A stretch of DNA of 64,000 nt from G963678095 sp963678095 (lineage in GTDB: Bacteria > Bacillota > Negativicutes > Selenomonadales > Selenomonadaceae), in NCBI GenBank assembly GCA_963678095.2, contig OY782746.1, positions 310,001-374,000 of the forward strand, given 5' to 3'. Positions 1 through 7,143 of this stretch are shown in pieces; within the stretch, counting starts at the first letter, position 1; each line of letters opens with the position of its first letter. A model generated the notes under the pieces. It made no database searches, was not told where the DNA came from, and was given only the letters and a program-made list of their open reading frames with translations. The position numbers and the translations under genes are program-made.

Positions 1-848
1 CTTAGCTGTTCCTTGAGATATGACAACCGGCTTTCCGGCAAATTCTTGATACTGATCGTCACATCGAAAATTCTTTGTGCCGGTGTATCGTTGACTTTCT
101 TCGGCGGTTCCGGAGCAACCGGAGCAACAACCGGTGCAACCGTTTCCATCATGCGCTTCTCTACGTCAGCACGTTTCTGAGCGACTGCTTTTATGATTTG
201 CGGTAAATCCGTAAGCTGTGCAGCTTTCGTTGCATACGCACAATCCTGCACGGTAATCGGAGTATTCAGTCCGAATAAATCAGAGGTAGTCTGGCATAGC
301 ATTTCGATCTGCTGCTGTCTGAGTGCATCCATTTCCTTTTGCCGGTCCTCAAGATTCTGCTGCTGCAAAATCTGTTCAAGCCGTTCCTGCATTTCCTTGG
401 CAACCGCGCCTTTCTTGGCAGTGCGGTTCGTCCATTCTGCCAGAACGCTGAAATAAAAGAAGTATTCATCCCGTAGCCCAATGGATATGGCGATTTCCTT
501 CGCTGTTTCGTTTAGCCGTACCCTTTCAGCATTTACCCGCTCAAGCTCATATTTTTTGAGCTGGTCACTGAGGGGAAGTTCCGCATCTGCGATAATATCC
601 TGGATAGACTTGATCTCCATTTCAAACACCTTGAGCGGCTTTTCATACTCAGCTTTCGTAGTTTTTCTGAATTTATCTACCTGCCGCCGAATTGTGGCAA
701 GAACCTTCTGCGTCTTTTCCATATCTTTGAGATTATCTTCCGTGACAACGAGCCCGCTGAATTTGCTGATATATTCCGTGACGTTCTTACGGATGTCGTC
801 GATATTCCACTCGATACGCCCGATTTGATTTGATACTTGTAAATCCAT
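1..848 (-). CDS. Phage DUF1351-family protein (partial, 3' end outside window)
   Basis: An open frame of about 282 codons runs from an ATG at 848 to the left edge with no stop. The start follows directly on the TAA of the upstream gene, as in tightly packed phage operons. The protein is charged and largely helical, with a central Gln/Glu-rich coiled coil and a Pro-rich linker (repeated APV and APE) before a C-terminal domain cut by the window edge. The opening residues (IGRIEWNIDDIRKNV) and overall composition match DUF1351 proteins, which in Firmicutes phages usually sit near recT-type recombination genes; their biochemical role is unknown. Family call from memory of the pattern. Confidence 0.7.
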   Translation of the reverse strand, partial: MDLQVSNQIGRIEWNIDDIRKNVTEYISKFSGLVVTEDNLKDMEKTQKVLATIRRQVDKFRKTTKAEYEKPLKVFEMEIKSIQDIIADAELPLSDQLKKYELERVNAERVRLNETAKEIAISIGLRDEYFFYFSVLAEWTNRTAKKGAVAKEMQERLEQILQQQNLEDRQKEMDALRQQQIEMLCQTTSDLFGLNTPITVQDCAYATKAAQLTDLPQIIKAVAQKRADVEKRMMETVAPVVAPVAPEPPKKVNDTPAQRIFDVTISIKNLPESRLSYLKEQL

Positions 849-1133
849 TTATGCTACCTCCCAAAATTTTGCGTTTATTTCGTCGATCTCAGCCTGCAGA
901 TCGGCGATTTCTTCTTTGATTGCCGCCATGAGGTGCAGGGCCATTACTTTATAAAGTCTGCGACCGCCGGCGGATATCGTGTGATTGTAGATTGCATCGC
1001 CCACAGATATGAGCATTTCGTCCGTGCCAGTATCGATAAGGGCGTTTTCTTCGAGGATCTGTAAATCTTCTTTGAGGGCGTTGAGCTTGTGGATAATCGC
1101 TACGCTGCGATCCAGCTTTTCATCAATGCTCAT
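849..1133 (-). CDS. Small phage protein, coiled-coil, unknown function
   Basis: 94 residues, acidic and helical (starts MSIDEKLDRS), with heptad-like Leu/Ile spacing and no membrane segment. I chose the ATG at 1133, whose first bases overlap the stop of the preceding 31-residue gene (ATGA) and which has a GGCGGTG sequence upstream; an in-frame ATG at 1151 is possible. The stop at 849 is immediately followed by the start of the DUF1351 gene, so the two are translationally coupled. It belongs to the early operon of the prophage. I recognise no domain. Confidence 0.65.
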   Translation of the reverse strand: MSIDEKLDRSVAIIHKLNALKEDLQILEENALIDTGTDEMLISVGDAIYNHTISAGGRRLYKVMALHLMAAIKEEIADLQAEIDEINAKFWEVA

Positions 1134-1225
1134 AAAATCACCGCCAGACATGCTATCCCAGCTAATAAAAAGGCTGTGCTGACTATCTCCCAGCCGTAAT
1201 CTGTCAGCGGAATTCTTTTAAACAT
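1130..1225 (-). CDS. 31-residue phage membrane peptide
   Basis: A short frame (starts MFKRIPLTDYGW) with GAGAGGGG about 10 bases upstream of its ATG. After a basic N-terminus the rest is one hydrophobic stretch that could span the membrane. Its TGA overlaps the ATG of the next gene (ATGA), and its own start lies inside the end of the preceding 32-residue frame, so it fits a chain of overlapping early phage genes. Function unknown. Confidence 0.5.
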   Translation of the reverse strand: MFKRIPLTDYGWEIVSTAFLLAGIACLAVIL

Positions 1226-1302
1226 AAAAGGATTGCCCCTCTCTTTGTGATTTTGCGAAGCTCTGATACTTTCACGAGGCGACAAATTCCGTAACGCTTC
1301 AT
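1204..1302 (-). CDS. 32-residue basic phage peptide
   Basis: A short frame (starts MKRYGICRLVKV) with a near-perfect GGAGG 9 bases before its ATG. The product is strongly basic (many Lys/Arg) and overlaps the following 31-residue gene in another frame. The strong ribosome binding site and the overlap with a second small gene are the only evidence that it is expressed. No family recognised. Confidence 0.45.
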   Translation of the reverse strand: MKRYGICRLVKVSELRKITKRGAILLCLKEFR

Positions 1303-1356
1303 TTGCTTTTTCCTCCGATCGTGATATAATTTGCTTATAATATATTTGTTATGCAC

Positions 1357-1677
1357 CTAAATCCGTGTGAGCGCCAACTCATGCGGATTTTTTCTTTTTG
1401 CGAGTTCCACCGCATCTACTCTGAGTTTTATCAACTCCGGCTTATTCAGTACCTTTGCCAGTGCCACCGCGGATTCTATCTGAGGGATACCATAACCGCC
1501 TTCCCATCGCTTCAATGAATCATAGGATATGATCTGGATATCTTTACTGCTGAGCAGATTAACCTTTACGTATAACTGCTGCAGGGTCCATCCTCGTTCT
1601 TGCCTAACTGTTTTTAAAAACATGCCGAAGGGTTTATATTTTTGGCGATTCGTGCAATGCTTTACAGTGCAATTCAT
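1357..1677 (-). CDS. Phage XRE-family helix-turn-helix protein
   Basis: 106 residues. The HTH covers roughly residues 18-75 (FLKTVRQERGWTLQQL, then a recognition-helix region ending SYDSLKRWEGG), followed by a short basic tail. This is the layout of XRE-type DNA-binding proteins, with Trp in place of the usual turn residues. An AGGGGGTGAAGG sequence lies just upstream of the ATG. It sits among early phage genes on the same strand as the Cro-like gene, so it may regulate early or late phage transcription. The specific role cannot be told. Confidence 0.65.
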   Translation of the reverse strand: MNCTVKHCTNRQKYKPFGMFLKTVRQERGWTLQQLYVKVNLLSSKDIQIISYDSLKRWEGGYGIPQIESAVALAKVLNKPELIKLRVDAVELAKRKNPHELALTRI

Positions 1678-1761
1678 TAACCTTCACCCCCTTTCATAAG
1701 AGGTATAATATCAGTGAGGACATCCTCACCCTTTCAGCCTGCCGTTGCGCGGGCTATCTTT

Positions 1762-1938
1762 TTATACCGACAATCTTTCCATAAAATATCTACGCGGAAC
1801 ACGGCCGGAAATGATTATTTTATTTTTAGCCTCCAGTTCGTCGTTTAATTTTTTCATGATTTTGTAGGCTTTTGATTGTGAGCATCCTAAAATCTCCACG
1901 ATCTCGCCAACTTTCATGAATCTTTCCATAGTCTCCAT
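1762..1938 (-). CDS. Excisionase-like small DNA-binding protein
   Basis: 58 residues. Residues 6-30 (FMKVGEIVEILGCSQSKAYK) have the form of the winged-helix/HTH_17 excisionase and helix-turn-helix proteins common in phages and ICEs, followed by a basic C-terminal wing (ISGRVPRRYF). AAAGGATG lies about 11 bases upstream of the ATG at 1938. It may be a recombination directionality factor working with the integrase at 5485-6606, although it is 3.5 kb away and on the other strand; a plain transcriptional regulator is equally possible. Confidence 0.6.
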   Translation of the reverse strand: METMERFMKVGEIVEILGCSQSKAYKIMKKLNDELEAKNKIIISGRVPRRYFMERLSV

Positions 1939-2001
1939 GGTTTATTCACATCCTTTCAAATTTTTCTTGTGATATAATCAACTCGAAGGAGTTGATTTGA
2001 T

Positions 2002-2457
2002 TTGTTAGCTTTCGACTATATTCCTAAAGAATTCGCCCCTGTCATTGGTGCCATCATAGGATCATTTTTAGCGTTTACATTAACTTATTTCAAAGAGAGA
2101 AAGCGTAATTCCAATCGCTTAAAAGTTAACTGCCGTATTTTACTTGAAGAAGTTAACCGGCATTTATATTGGTTTACCGAATGTCTTGAAAGCAATGTTA
2201 TTTATCTTTTAAAAGATGAGTCTTTCGATGAGTGGGAACGCTGCAAATATGAGTTTTGCGACTTAGACTTTGCTGAGTTTGAAATATTACTTAATCATTT
2301 TGAAAAAATGAAATCTATTCAATTTGCTTTTAATAAAATTGCTTCCCACAATCCAGTTGCAATCCCACCTGAATTAAAAGGCCCTGCAACCGAATACGCC
2401 AAACAAGCTCACGCGCTATTGTATCGCCACTGTTATCCTAAGAAACAGCAGTCCTGA
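2002..2457 (+). CDS. Prophage membrane-anchored protein, unknown function
   Basis: 151 residues starting at a TTG that has GAAGGAG about 10 bases upstream. One N-terminal transmembrane helix (residues about 12-30) is followed by a basic stop-transfer KERKRN and a helical cytoplasmic domain containing a Trp/Cys-rich middle. The gene runs against the early phage genes and its last 20 bases overlap the convergent gene ending at 2438. The orientation matches the CI-side genes, so it may be expressed in the lysogen. No family recognised. Confidence 0.55.
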   Translation: MLAFDYIPKEFAPVIGAIIGSFLAFTLTYFKERKRNSNRLKVNCRILLEEVNRHLYWFTECLESNVIYLLKDESFDEWERCKYEFCDLDFAEFEILLNHFEKMKSIQFAFNKIASHNPVAIPPELKGPATEYAKQAHALLYRHCYPKKQQS

Positions 2458-2725
2458 CCCAATAACCCATAATGAAAATTACTATCAAAAACAAGATATC
2501 CCATATGTTGCGTCTGGAATTCCTTGCCGCACTTATTGCTGCATGCTCTATCAACAAGTGCCGGTTTCTTACTTCTTCTTCATGCATTGAATTCATATAG
2601 CACACCATAAATTCGATTTTTGCCAGCCTGTTCAATAACTCACTAGATGTGATTGTCACCTCAGTGGTTATAAGATCAAACGAAGCATGTTGCTGCGATG
2701 GTGTTTTATGCTTTGATACTTTCAT
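2438..2725 (-). CDS. Phage protein with C-terminal transmembrane helix
   Basis: 95 residues. A soluble helical N-terminal part (residues 1-70) ends in one hydrophobic helix (about 73-90, IWDILFLIVIFIMGYWV). AAAGGATG precedes the ATG. The last seven codons overlap the convergent gene at 2002-2457. It lies just downstream of the Cro-like gene on the same strand and is probably an early lytic gene. Tail-anchored topology is inferred from the sequence; function unknown. Confidence 0.55.
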   Translation of the reverse strand: MKVSKHKTPSQQHASFDLITTEVTITSSELLNRLAKIEFMVCYMNSMHEEEVRNRHLLIEHAAISAARNSRRNIWDILFLIVIFIMGYWVRTAVS

Positions 2726-2765
2726 TTACTCACATCCTTTCGATTTAACCAATTAGCTGCTCTCA

Positions 2766-2780
2766 GTTCTATTTTAGAAC
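2766..2780. promoter_or_regulatory. Sixth copy of the CI/Cro operator
   Basis: GTTCTATTTTAGAAC is a perfect 5-bp-arm palindrome with the same GTTCT-N5-AGAAC form as the operators between the cro-like and cI-like genes. It lies at the very 3' end of the cro-like gene, upstream of the gene at 2438-2725, so the repressor probably controls a second promoter there. Confidence 0.6.
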
Positions 2781-2986
2781 TAAAATGCGCAAAAAAATTT
2801 ACTTATACTGCATTTCAACATTTTGGATAATACAGGGAGCATTTCCGCCTTGAATGTATAGACTCCACTTTCGTACTTCCAATACACAGATGCATTACTG
2901 AACCCTAATGCATTAGCCATTTCTTTTAGAGTTAAATTTTTCTCCAATCGTCTTTTTTTTATAAAGTCCAAATTAAAGACATCCAT
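2780..2986 (-). CDS. Cro-like XRE regulator
   Basis: 68 residues, essentially one XRE helix-turn-helix (residues 9-62: IKKRRLEKNLTLKEMANAL, then SNASVYWKYESG as recognition helix). It is divergent from the CI-like repressor gene across a 183-bp region packed with operators, the standard lambdoid-type switch layout. By position it is the lytic-phase regulator and the first gene of the leftward early operon. The call rests on domain and arrangement; no experimental link can be seen. Confidence 0.75.
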   Translation of the reverse strand: MDVFNLDFIKKRRLEKNLTLKEMANALGFSNASVYWKYESGVYTFKAEMLPVLSKMLKCSISKFFCAF

Positions 2987-3001
2987 CGTATCACCTCTTT
3001 T

Positions 3002-3146
3002 GTTCTATTTCAGAAACCCTATATTTGTATTATAGTGTTCCAAAACAGAACTGTCAATAGTTTTTAGTTCTGTTTTAGAAAAAAAGTTTATTTCTAAAAC
3101 AGAAACAATTATAATAAGAATATCTAGATTTGTTTCAGTATAGAAC
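3002..3146. promoter_or_regulatory. Prophage switch region with five repressor operators
   Basis: Five 15-bp sites of the form GTTCT-N5-AGAAC occur at 3002-3016, 3037-3051, 3067-3081, 3091-3105 and 3132-3146, each with zero to two deviations. They lie between the divergent cro-like and cI-like genes and must overlap both promoters. Equal arms of five bases and a five-base AT-rich centre fit a dimeric XRE repressor. Binding by CI and Cro is inferred. Confidence 0.75.
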
Positions 3147-3169
3147 TTTTAAAATCGGAGTGATACTAA

Positions 3170-3787
3170 ATGTCTATTGGTGATATAATTGTTACGCTTC
3201 GTACCAATCAAGGTATGAATCAAACGGAGTTTGCTAAAAAAACCAATATAAGTCGAAGCGTTATAAATAGAATTGAACTAGGCACTAGGCCTGTTCGGGA
3301 TGATGAACTAAAATTGTTTTCAAGAATCCTTAATGTCTCAGTTGATTATTTACTTGGCAACACGGATCTTCCCTACCCCAACCAGATCCCTCTTCCAACA
3401 GAAAATAAAAAAATACCAATCATAGGCACCGTGCGATGTGGTCCTAATGGATTGGCATTTGAATATATAGATGATTATATTTTTATTGACTCCACCATCA
3501 CTGGCGACATCAGAGGCTTTCATTGTAAAGGTGATAGCATGACTGGTATCGGAATTTTCGACGGTGACACCGCTATCGTCCGCATGCAAGAGAATGTTGA
3601 AAACGGTGAATTAGCTATTGTGGTTATTAATGGTGACGAAGGAACATTGAAGCGGGTCCGCCTGCAAAGTAGTGTAATTGTCCTGGAGTCGGCAAACCCT
3701 GACTATCCCCCACGAATTTTTGCAGGAGAAGAAATGAATTATGTAAAAATCGTCGGGAAGGTCATTGAGATACGACGGAAGTTTTAA
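3170..3787 (+). CDS. CI-like phage repressor (XRE HTH plus S24 LexA-like peptidase)
   Basis: 205 residues. The N-terminal HTH (about 4-60) includes MNQTEFAKKTNISRSVINRI; a linker leads to an S24/LexA-type domain. The probable self-cleavage site is the Cys-Gly in VRCGPNG (about residue 90), the nucleophile is Ser in KGDSMTG (about 123), and the catalytic Lys lies in GTLKRVR (about 161). CGGAG precedes the ATG. It maintains lysogeny by binding the adjacent operators and should be inactivated by RecA-stimulated self-cleavage. All catalytic elements look intact. Confidence 0.88.
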   Translation: MSIGDIIVTLRTNQGMNQTEFAKKTNISRSVINRIELGTRPVRDDELKLFSRILNVSVDYLLGNTDLPYPNQIPLPTENKKIPIIGTVRCGPNGLAFEYIDDYIFIDSTITGDIRGFHCKGDSMTGIGIFDGDTAIVRMQENVENGELAIVVINGDEGTLKRVRLQSSVIVLESANPDYPPRIFAGEEMNYVKIVGKVIEIRRKF

Positions 3788-3790
3788 AAT

Positions 3791-3812
3791 GCCGCGGGCA
3801 TTTGCTCGCGGC
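3791..3812 (+). terminator. GC-rich hairpin after the repressor gene
   Basis: GCCGCG and CGCGGC form a 6-bp stem with a 10-base loop starting 4 bases after the repressor stop codon. No T-run follows, so it may be a weak terminator or an RNA-stabilising hairpin. Confidence 0.35.
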
Positions 3813-3912
3813 TATGTAAATGGTTTGTATTGTAACTGATTAGAGACTTATAAATGCGAGGTGTGTTATTATTAATGGATTAATACATGCAGTAGGATCA
3901 TTTTTTGTCGGG

Positions 3913-4212
3913 ATGTTTTTTATGATTCTTTTTATTGGATTAATAGCGGCGGCTAAATATTTTTTAGGTAACATAGGATATGGTATATATTTAAAATTGC
4001 CAAATAGCATTACAAACAGATTGGATTTTTTTATAAATAATTGGGGCCAATTATTAACTATTTTTTTCGGAACATTAATGATATTTGCTTTTATTCACAG
4101 CAAATTAGGTTACAATCCACTATATTTAAAAGAAAATTTATCTATGGTATTAGGCTTAAATGCTGTTTTATCGGTTTTTATATTAACAACTTGGAGAAAG
4201 TATCATCCTTAA
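3913..4212 (+). CDS. AT-rich small membrane protein in lysogenic-conversion position
   Basis: About 99 residues with three hydrophobic helices (near residues 1-20, 45-62, 75-92). The frame is open upstream. GAGGTG at 3858-3863 is well placed for a non-standard ATT start at 3871, which would add 14 residues (INGLIHAVGSFFVG), so the true start is uncertain; the ATG at 3913 has no convincing ribosome binding site. It lies between the repressor and the integrase, where phages carry genes expressed in the lysogen. No family recognised. Confidence 0.5.
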   Translation: MFFMILFIGLIAAAKYFLGNIGYGIYLKLPNSITNRLDFFINNWGQLLTIFFGTLMIFAFIHSKLGYNPLYLKENLSMVLGLNAVLSVFILTTWRKYHP

Positions 4213-4280
4213 CAGCAACGTAGAATAGCCACCCCTGAGGATGGCTAAAGGTTGGCAAAATATTTTCAGGAGAATATTTT

Positions 4281-5093
4281 ATGGAAAAATATATAGCAAC
4301 AGCAGCAATATCAATATTACTTTTATTTGTCATGACTTTTCTATTCCACCCAGAACCCGACTGGCTATTTTTCTACAATCAACCACTAGCCTCTATATCA
4401 TATATAGCCATTATATTTTCTACAATATTTGTTGGGTATCAAGCTTGGTTGTTTAGATTCGACTACAAAAGTAAAAAAGAACACGCTGAATTTGAACATT
4501 CCTATAAATTAGCAAAATACTATGCTGATGAAATAATTTCTTTTTTTGATATGACTAATTTCTTTTTAAATGGAATAAATTTATCGATTGATAAAGATTT
4601 TTATAAAAAATCAACTCAATTCAAAACCTTTAATAAAGCTGAAGCTGAAACTATTTTTGAAATAGGCATAATTGATAAAGTTAATCAAAAATTAAATGAA
4701 CCGTTAGATAAAGTTTCTCTGTCAAGAATATTTGCAATTCGAGATAAAAAAAGTCAAATTGAAATACTTGCTGATTGGGAAAATATTCTCCGAAAAGTTC
4801 CTCCTGTACAGCATAAAAACTTTTATAGAGATAAACAGATGGAAATCGTTGTAGATATAACAGATATTACCAATAAAATTGAATATCTATCAATGTATTT
4901 CTGTAGTGGGATGGCTGTTTCATCGCATGTATTTAAGTCCCTTCATCAAACGTTCATCCAGTTTGTTACATGTAATTATTTCTTAATTTGTCGTCAAAAT
5001 GTACTTCCTGGACATGAATTCTATCAACATACCATAGACCTTTTTAATCAGTGGGCGAATGAATCAGAAAAGATTGAAAAAGAACGGCACTAA
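4281..5093 (+). CDS. Two-helix membrane protein with large cytoplasmic domain (moron candidate)
   Basis: 270 residues. Two transmembrane helices (about 5-23 and 37-57) precede a roughly 210-residue helical, Lys/Glu/Phe-rich domain; this layout recalls DUF4760-type phage proteins, but I cannot confirm it. CAGGAG lies upstream of the ATG. The gene is markedly richer in A+T than the chromosomal genes to the right, consistent with transfer. Between cI and int it is likely expressed in the lysogen, where superinfection exclusion or another host-modifying role is plausible but unproven. Confidence 0.55.
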   Translation: MEKYIATAAISILLLFVMTFLFHPEPDWLFFYNQPLASISYIAIIFSTIFVGYQAWLFRFDYKSKKEHAEFEHSYKLAKYYADEIISFFDMTNFFLNGINLSIDKDFYKKSTQFKTFNKAEAETIFEIGIIDKVNQKLNEPLDKVSLSRIFAIRDKKSQIEILADWENILRKVPPVQHKNFYRDKQMEIVVDITDITNKIEYLSMYFCSGMAVSSHVFKSLHQTFIQFVTCNYFLICRQNVLPGHEFYQHTIDLFNQWANESEKIEKERH

Positions 5094-5110
5094 CATCTAT
5101 CGAGGACGAG

Positions 5111-5144
5111 AAAAAGCGGATGCAACATCAATAGTTGCATCCGC
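5111..5144 (-). terminator. Rho-independent terminator of the 39-residue gene
   Basis: GCGGATGCAAC (5116-5126) and GTTGCATCCGC (5134-5144) form a perfect 11-bp stem with a 7-base loop, followed on the minus strand by TTTTT. It sits directly downstream of the small minus-strand gene ending at 5160. Confidence 0.75.
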
Positions 5145-5159
5145 CACATGACAAACAGT

Positions 5160-5279
5160 CTATTTTTGATCTTCTGTATTTGTATCAATATCTTTCTTAG
5201 ATCTTCTCTTGTCTAAAGCTTCATTTATTTCCGAAGTCATTTGCTGCATTTCTTCACAAAACCAATTCGTAAATTGCAT
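5160..5279 (-). CDS. 39-residue phage protein
   Basis: A short frame (starts MQFTNWFCEEMQQM) with an AGGGGGG sequence about 7 bases before the ATG at 5279 and a strong terminator just after its stop. The product is charged and helical, ending in a Lys/Asp-rich tail. Having its own ribosome binding site and terminator makes a real expressed unit likely despite its size. It lies opposite to the flanking lysogeny genes. Function unknown. Confidence 0.5.
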   Translation of the reverse strand: MQFTNWFCEEMQQMTSEINEALDKRRSKKDIDTNTEDQK

Positions 5280-5484
5280 GCTCAACCCCCCTATAACATT
5301 AATTACTATATATCTATTTATATTATAGCCTATAGTAATTTTAATGTAAATATTAAAACTATATTTAACTATTTATAAGAAAATTTATAGATTTATAGAT
5401 AATTCTATTCAATGGCCGCCTCTTTCAGGGGCGGTAAAAAATAGATTTTTATATAGAACATATGTACTGAAAGGACTGATTTTT

Positions 5485-6606
5485 ATGCCAGTATACCGCG
5501 ACGAAATTCATAAAACTTATTATGTAAAATTCGGCTATAAGGATTGGAAGGGAGAATATAGGCAAACCACAAAAAGAGGCTTTGCCTTGGCGCGGGATGC
5601 TAAAAAATACGAGACTGCATTTAAAGAAAAGTTAGCCGGGCAACCAAATATGACTTTAAAATCATTATATGAAAAATATATTGCTGATTTATCCGTCCAT
5701 GCTAAAAAAAGCACTGTACGAGGAAGAAAGTCAAAGTTAGAAAAGCACCTTGTACCTATGCTTGGAGATATGAAAATAGGCGATATAACCCCTGCTGTTG
5801 TCCGAGAGTGGCAAAATAAGATCACTGCATACATTTCCCCCAGGACAAATAAAACGATGTCTCCTGCGACCGTAAGGACAATAAACTCCCAGTTCTCAAC
5901 GATAATGAATTATGCTGTCCATTATTATAATTTAAAGTCAAACCCTGTGGCAGCTGCCGGCAGTGTCGGTAAAAAAAATTATAAAGAAATGGATTTCTGG
6001 GAAAAGGAAGAATTCGATCTATTTATTGCAGGTGTTGACAATATCGTATGGAAGGTCATATTTCTCGTGCTCTTTTATGGAGGGATACGGCCTGGGGAAT
6101 TGTTGTGCCTGGAGGAAAGCGACCTATCGTTTATTGCCAGCACCATAAGTATTTCAAAAACATTAGACTATATGGGTGGCAATGATGAAGAAACCGAGCC
6201 TAAAACCCCGTCTGCAAAAAGAATTATTCCGATGCCACATTTTATAATGGATCTAATCAAGGAATATATTAACAGGATGGCCGAGAAAACGGATAAGGTG
6301 TTTCCACAAAACTATCGGACGATCGACTACAACTTTCAAAAATACACAAAAAAAGCGGGAGTGAAACGCATTCGTCTTTACGACCTGCGCCACTCCCACG
6401 TATCACATCTTATTAGTTTAGGTATTCCAATTACTGCTATCAGTAAAAGAGTTGGCCATAAAAGCCCTAAAATAACTTTGGAAACATATTCTCACATGTA
6501 CCAAAAAGATAGCGACAACATTGCCAAAATCTTGGACAAAATAGAGAAATCAGGTCAAAATACGGTCAACGAGCACTACCATACACAAAAGGCCTTTGAT
6601 TTATAA
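5485..6606 (+). CDS. int: Tyrosine-family site-specific integrase
   Basis: 373 residues with the three-part phage integrase layout: an N-terminal arm-binding domain (about 1-55, with KTYYVKFGYKDWKGE), a SAM-like core-binding domain (about 60-155), and a catalytic domain (about 175-350). Active-site residues are visible: Arg in GGIRPGEL, the LRHSH box (His-x-x-Arg region), His in VGHKSP and the nucleophile Tyr in LETYSHMY. AAAGGA precedes the ATG. The gene ends 18 bp from a truncated chromosomal regulator gene, so it marks the element's right end and attachment site. Confidence 0.92.
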   Translation: MPVYRDEIHKTYYVKFGYKDWKGEYRQTTKRGFALARDAKKYETAFKEKLAGQPNMTLKSLYEKYIADLSVHAKKSTVRGRKSKLEKHLVPMLGDMKIGDITPAVVREWQNKITAYISPRTNKTMSPATVRTINSQFSTIMNYAVHYYNLKSNPVAAAGSVGKKNYKEMDFWEKEEFDLFIAGVDNIVWKVIFLVLFYGGIRPGELLCLEESDLSFIASTISISKTLDYMGGNDEETEPKTPSAKRIIPMPHFIMDLIKEYINRMAEKTDKVFPQNYRTIDYNFQKYTKKAGVKRIRLYDLRHSHVSHLISLGIPITAISKRVGHKSPKITLETYSHMYQKDSDNIAKILDKIEKSGQNTVNEHYHTQKAFDL

Positions 6607-6665
6607 GGGGTTTCAAGCCTTTCCTCACGGCTCCCGCCCTACCTGGCAAACAATATTGCGCTCTG
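6607..6665. other. Predicted right attachment junction of the prophage
   Basis: The integrase stop at 6606 is followed within 20 bp by the stop of a response regulator gene that breaks off in the middle of its LuxR DNA-binding domain. In the minus-strand frame the regulator reads ...RNIVCQVGR, as expected for the domain start, then EP and a stop. The core site should therefore lie near 6630-6660. The matching copy would be outside the window to the left, so the exact core cannot be read here. Confidence 0.55.
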
Positions 6666-7143
6666 TACGTGTCAGCTGCAGTTCCCCGTTTTCCTCCACC
6701 TGCACCGCCAAATTATGCTGGGCCATAGCCGAAAAAAGCTTCACGACTTTTGTTACAATATTGGGATTGATCATTGCTCCGCCGCTTACCACCGTGCGAA
6801 TGGCATTAGAAAGCTCCGTTACGGAAACCCCTTTAAGCAGATAGCCGCTGGCCCCATATTTCAATGCATTATATACATACTCATCATCATCAAAAGTAGT
6901 CAGTATAATAATCTTGATTTCCGGATACATCTCCTTGATCAAGCGGGTACACTCCACGCCGTCGATCTCCGGCATGCGCACATCCATCAAAATAATATCC
7001 GGGCGCTTATGCTTTAAGGCAGCTAAAGCTTCGGCTCCGTTTTCCGCTACGCCAATGACCTCCATATCAGAATTCATATTCAACACAATTCTCAGGCTTT
7101 CATGAATCAATTCCTGGTCATCAGCAATCAAAACTTTTATCAT
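6625..7143 (-). pseudogene. NarL/FixJ-type response regulator truncated by prophage integration
   Basis: 172 residues. The receiver domain (1-120) is intact: acidic pocket in IADDQE, phospho-acceptor Asp in ILMDVRMPEIDG, Thr in ILTTFDD and Lys in YLLKGVS. The C-terminal LuxR-type HTH has only its first dozen residues (LTRTERNIVCQVGR) and then stops, so about 45-50 residues carrying the recognition helix are missing. The start overlaps the kinase gene by 23 bp, as in a normal operon. The truncation falls next to the integrase, so I infer disruption by integration; excision could restore the gene. Confidence 0.8.

Noticed and set aside
481..828. Plus-strand open frame of 115 codons at the left edge
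   Set aside because: It lies opposite the DUF1351 gene, which has a coherent protein and ribosome-coupled start; it lacks a ribosome binding site and domain.
5415..5434. CCGCC/GGCGG hairpin before the integrase as a terminator
   Set aside because: Only five paired bases and no T-run on either strand.
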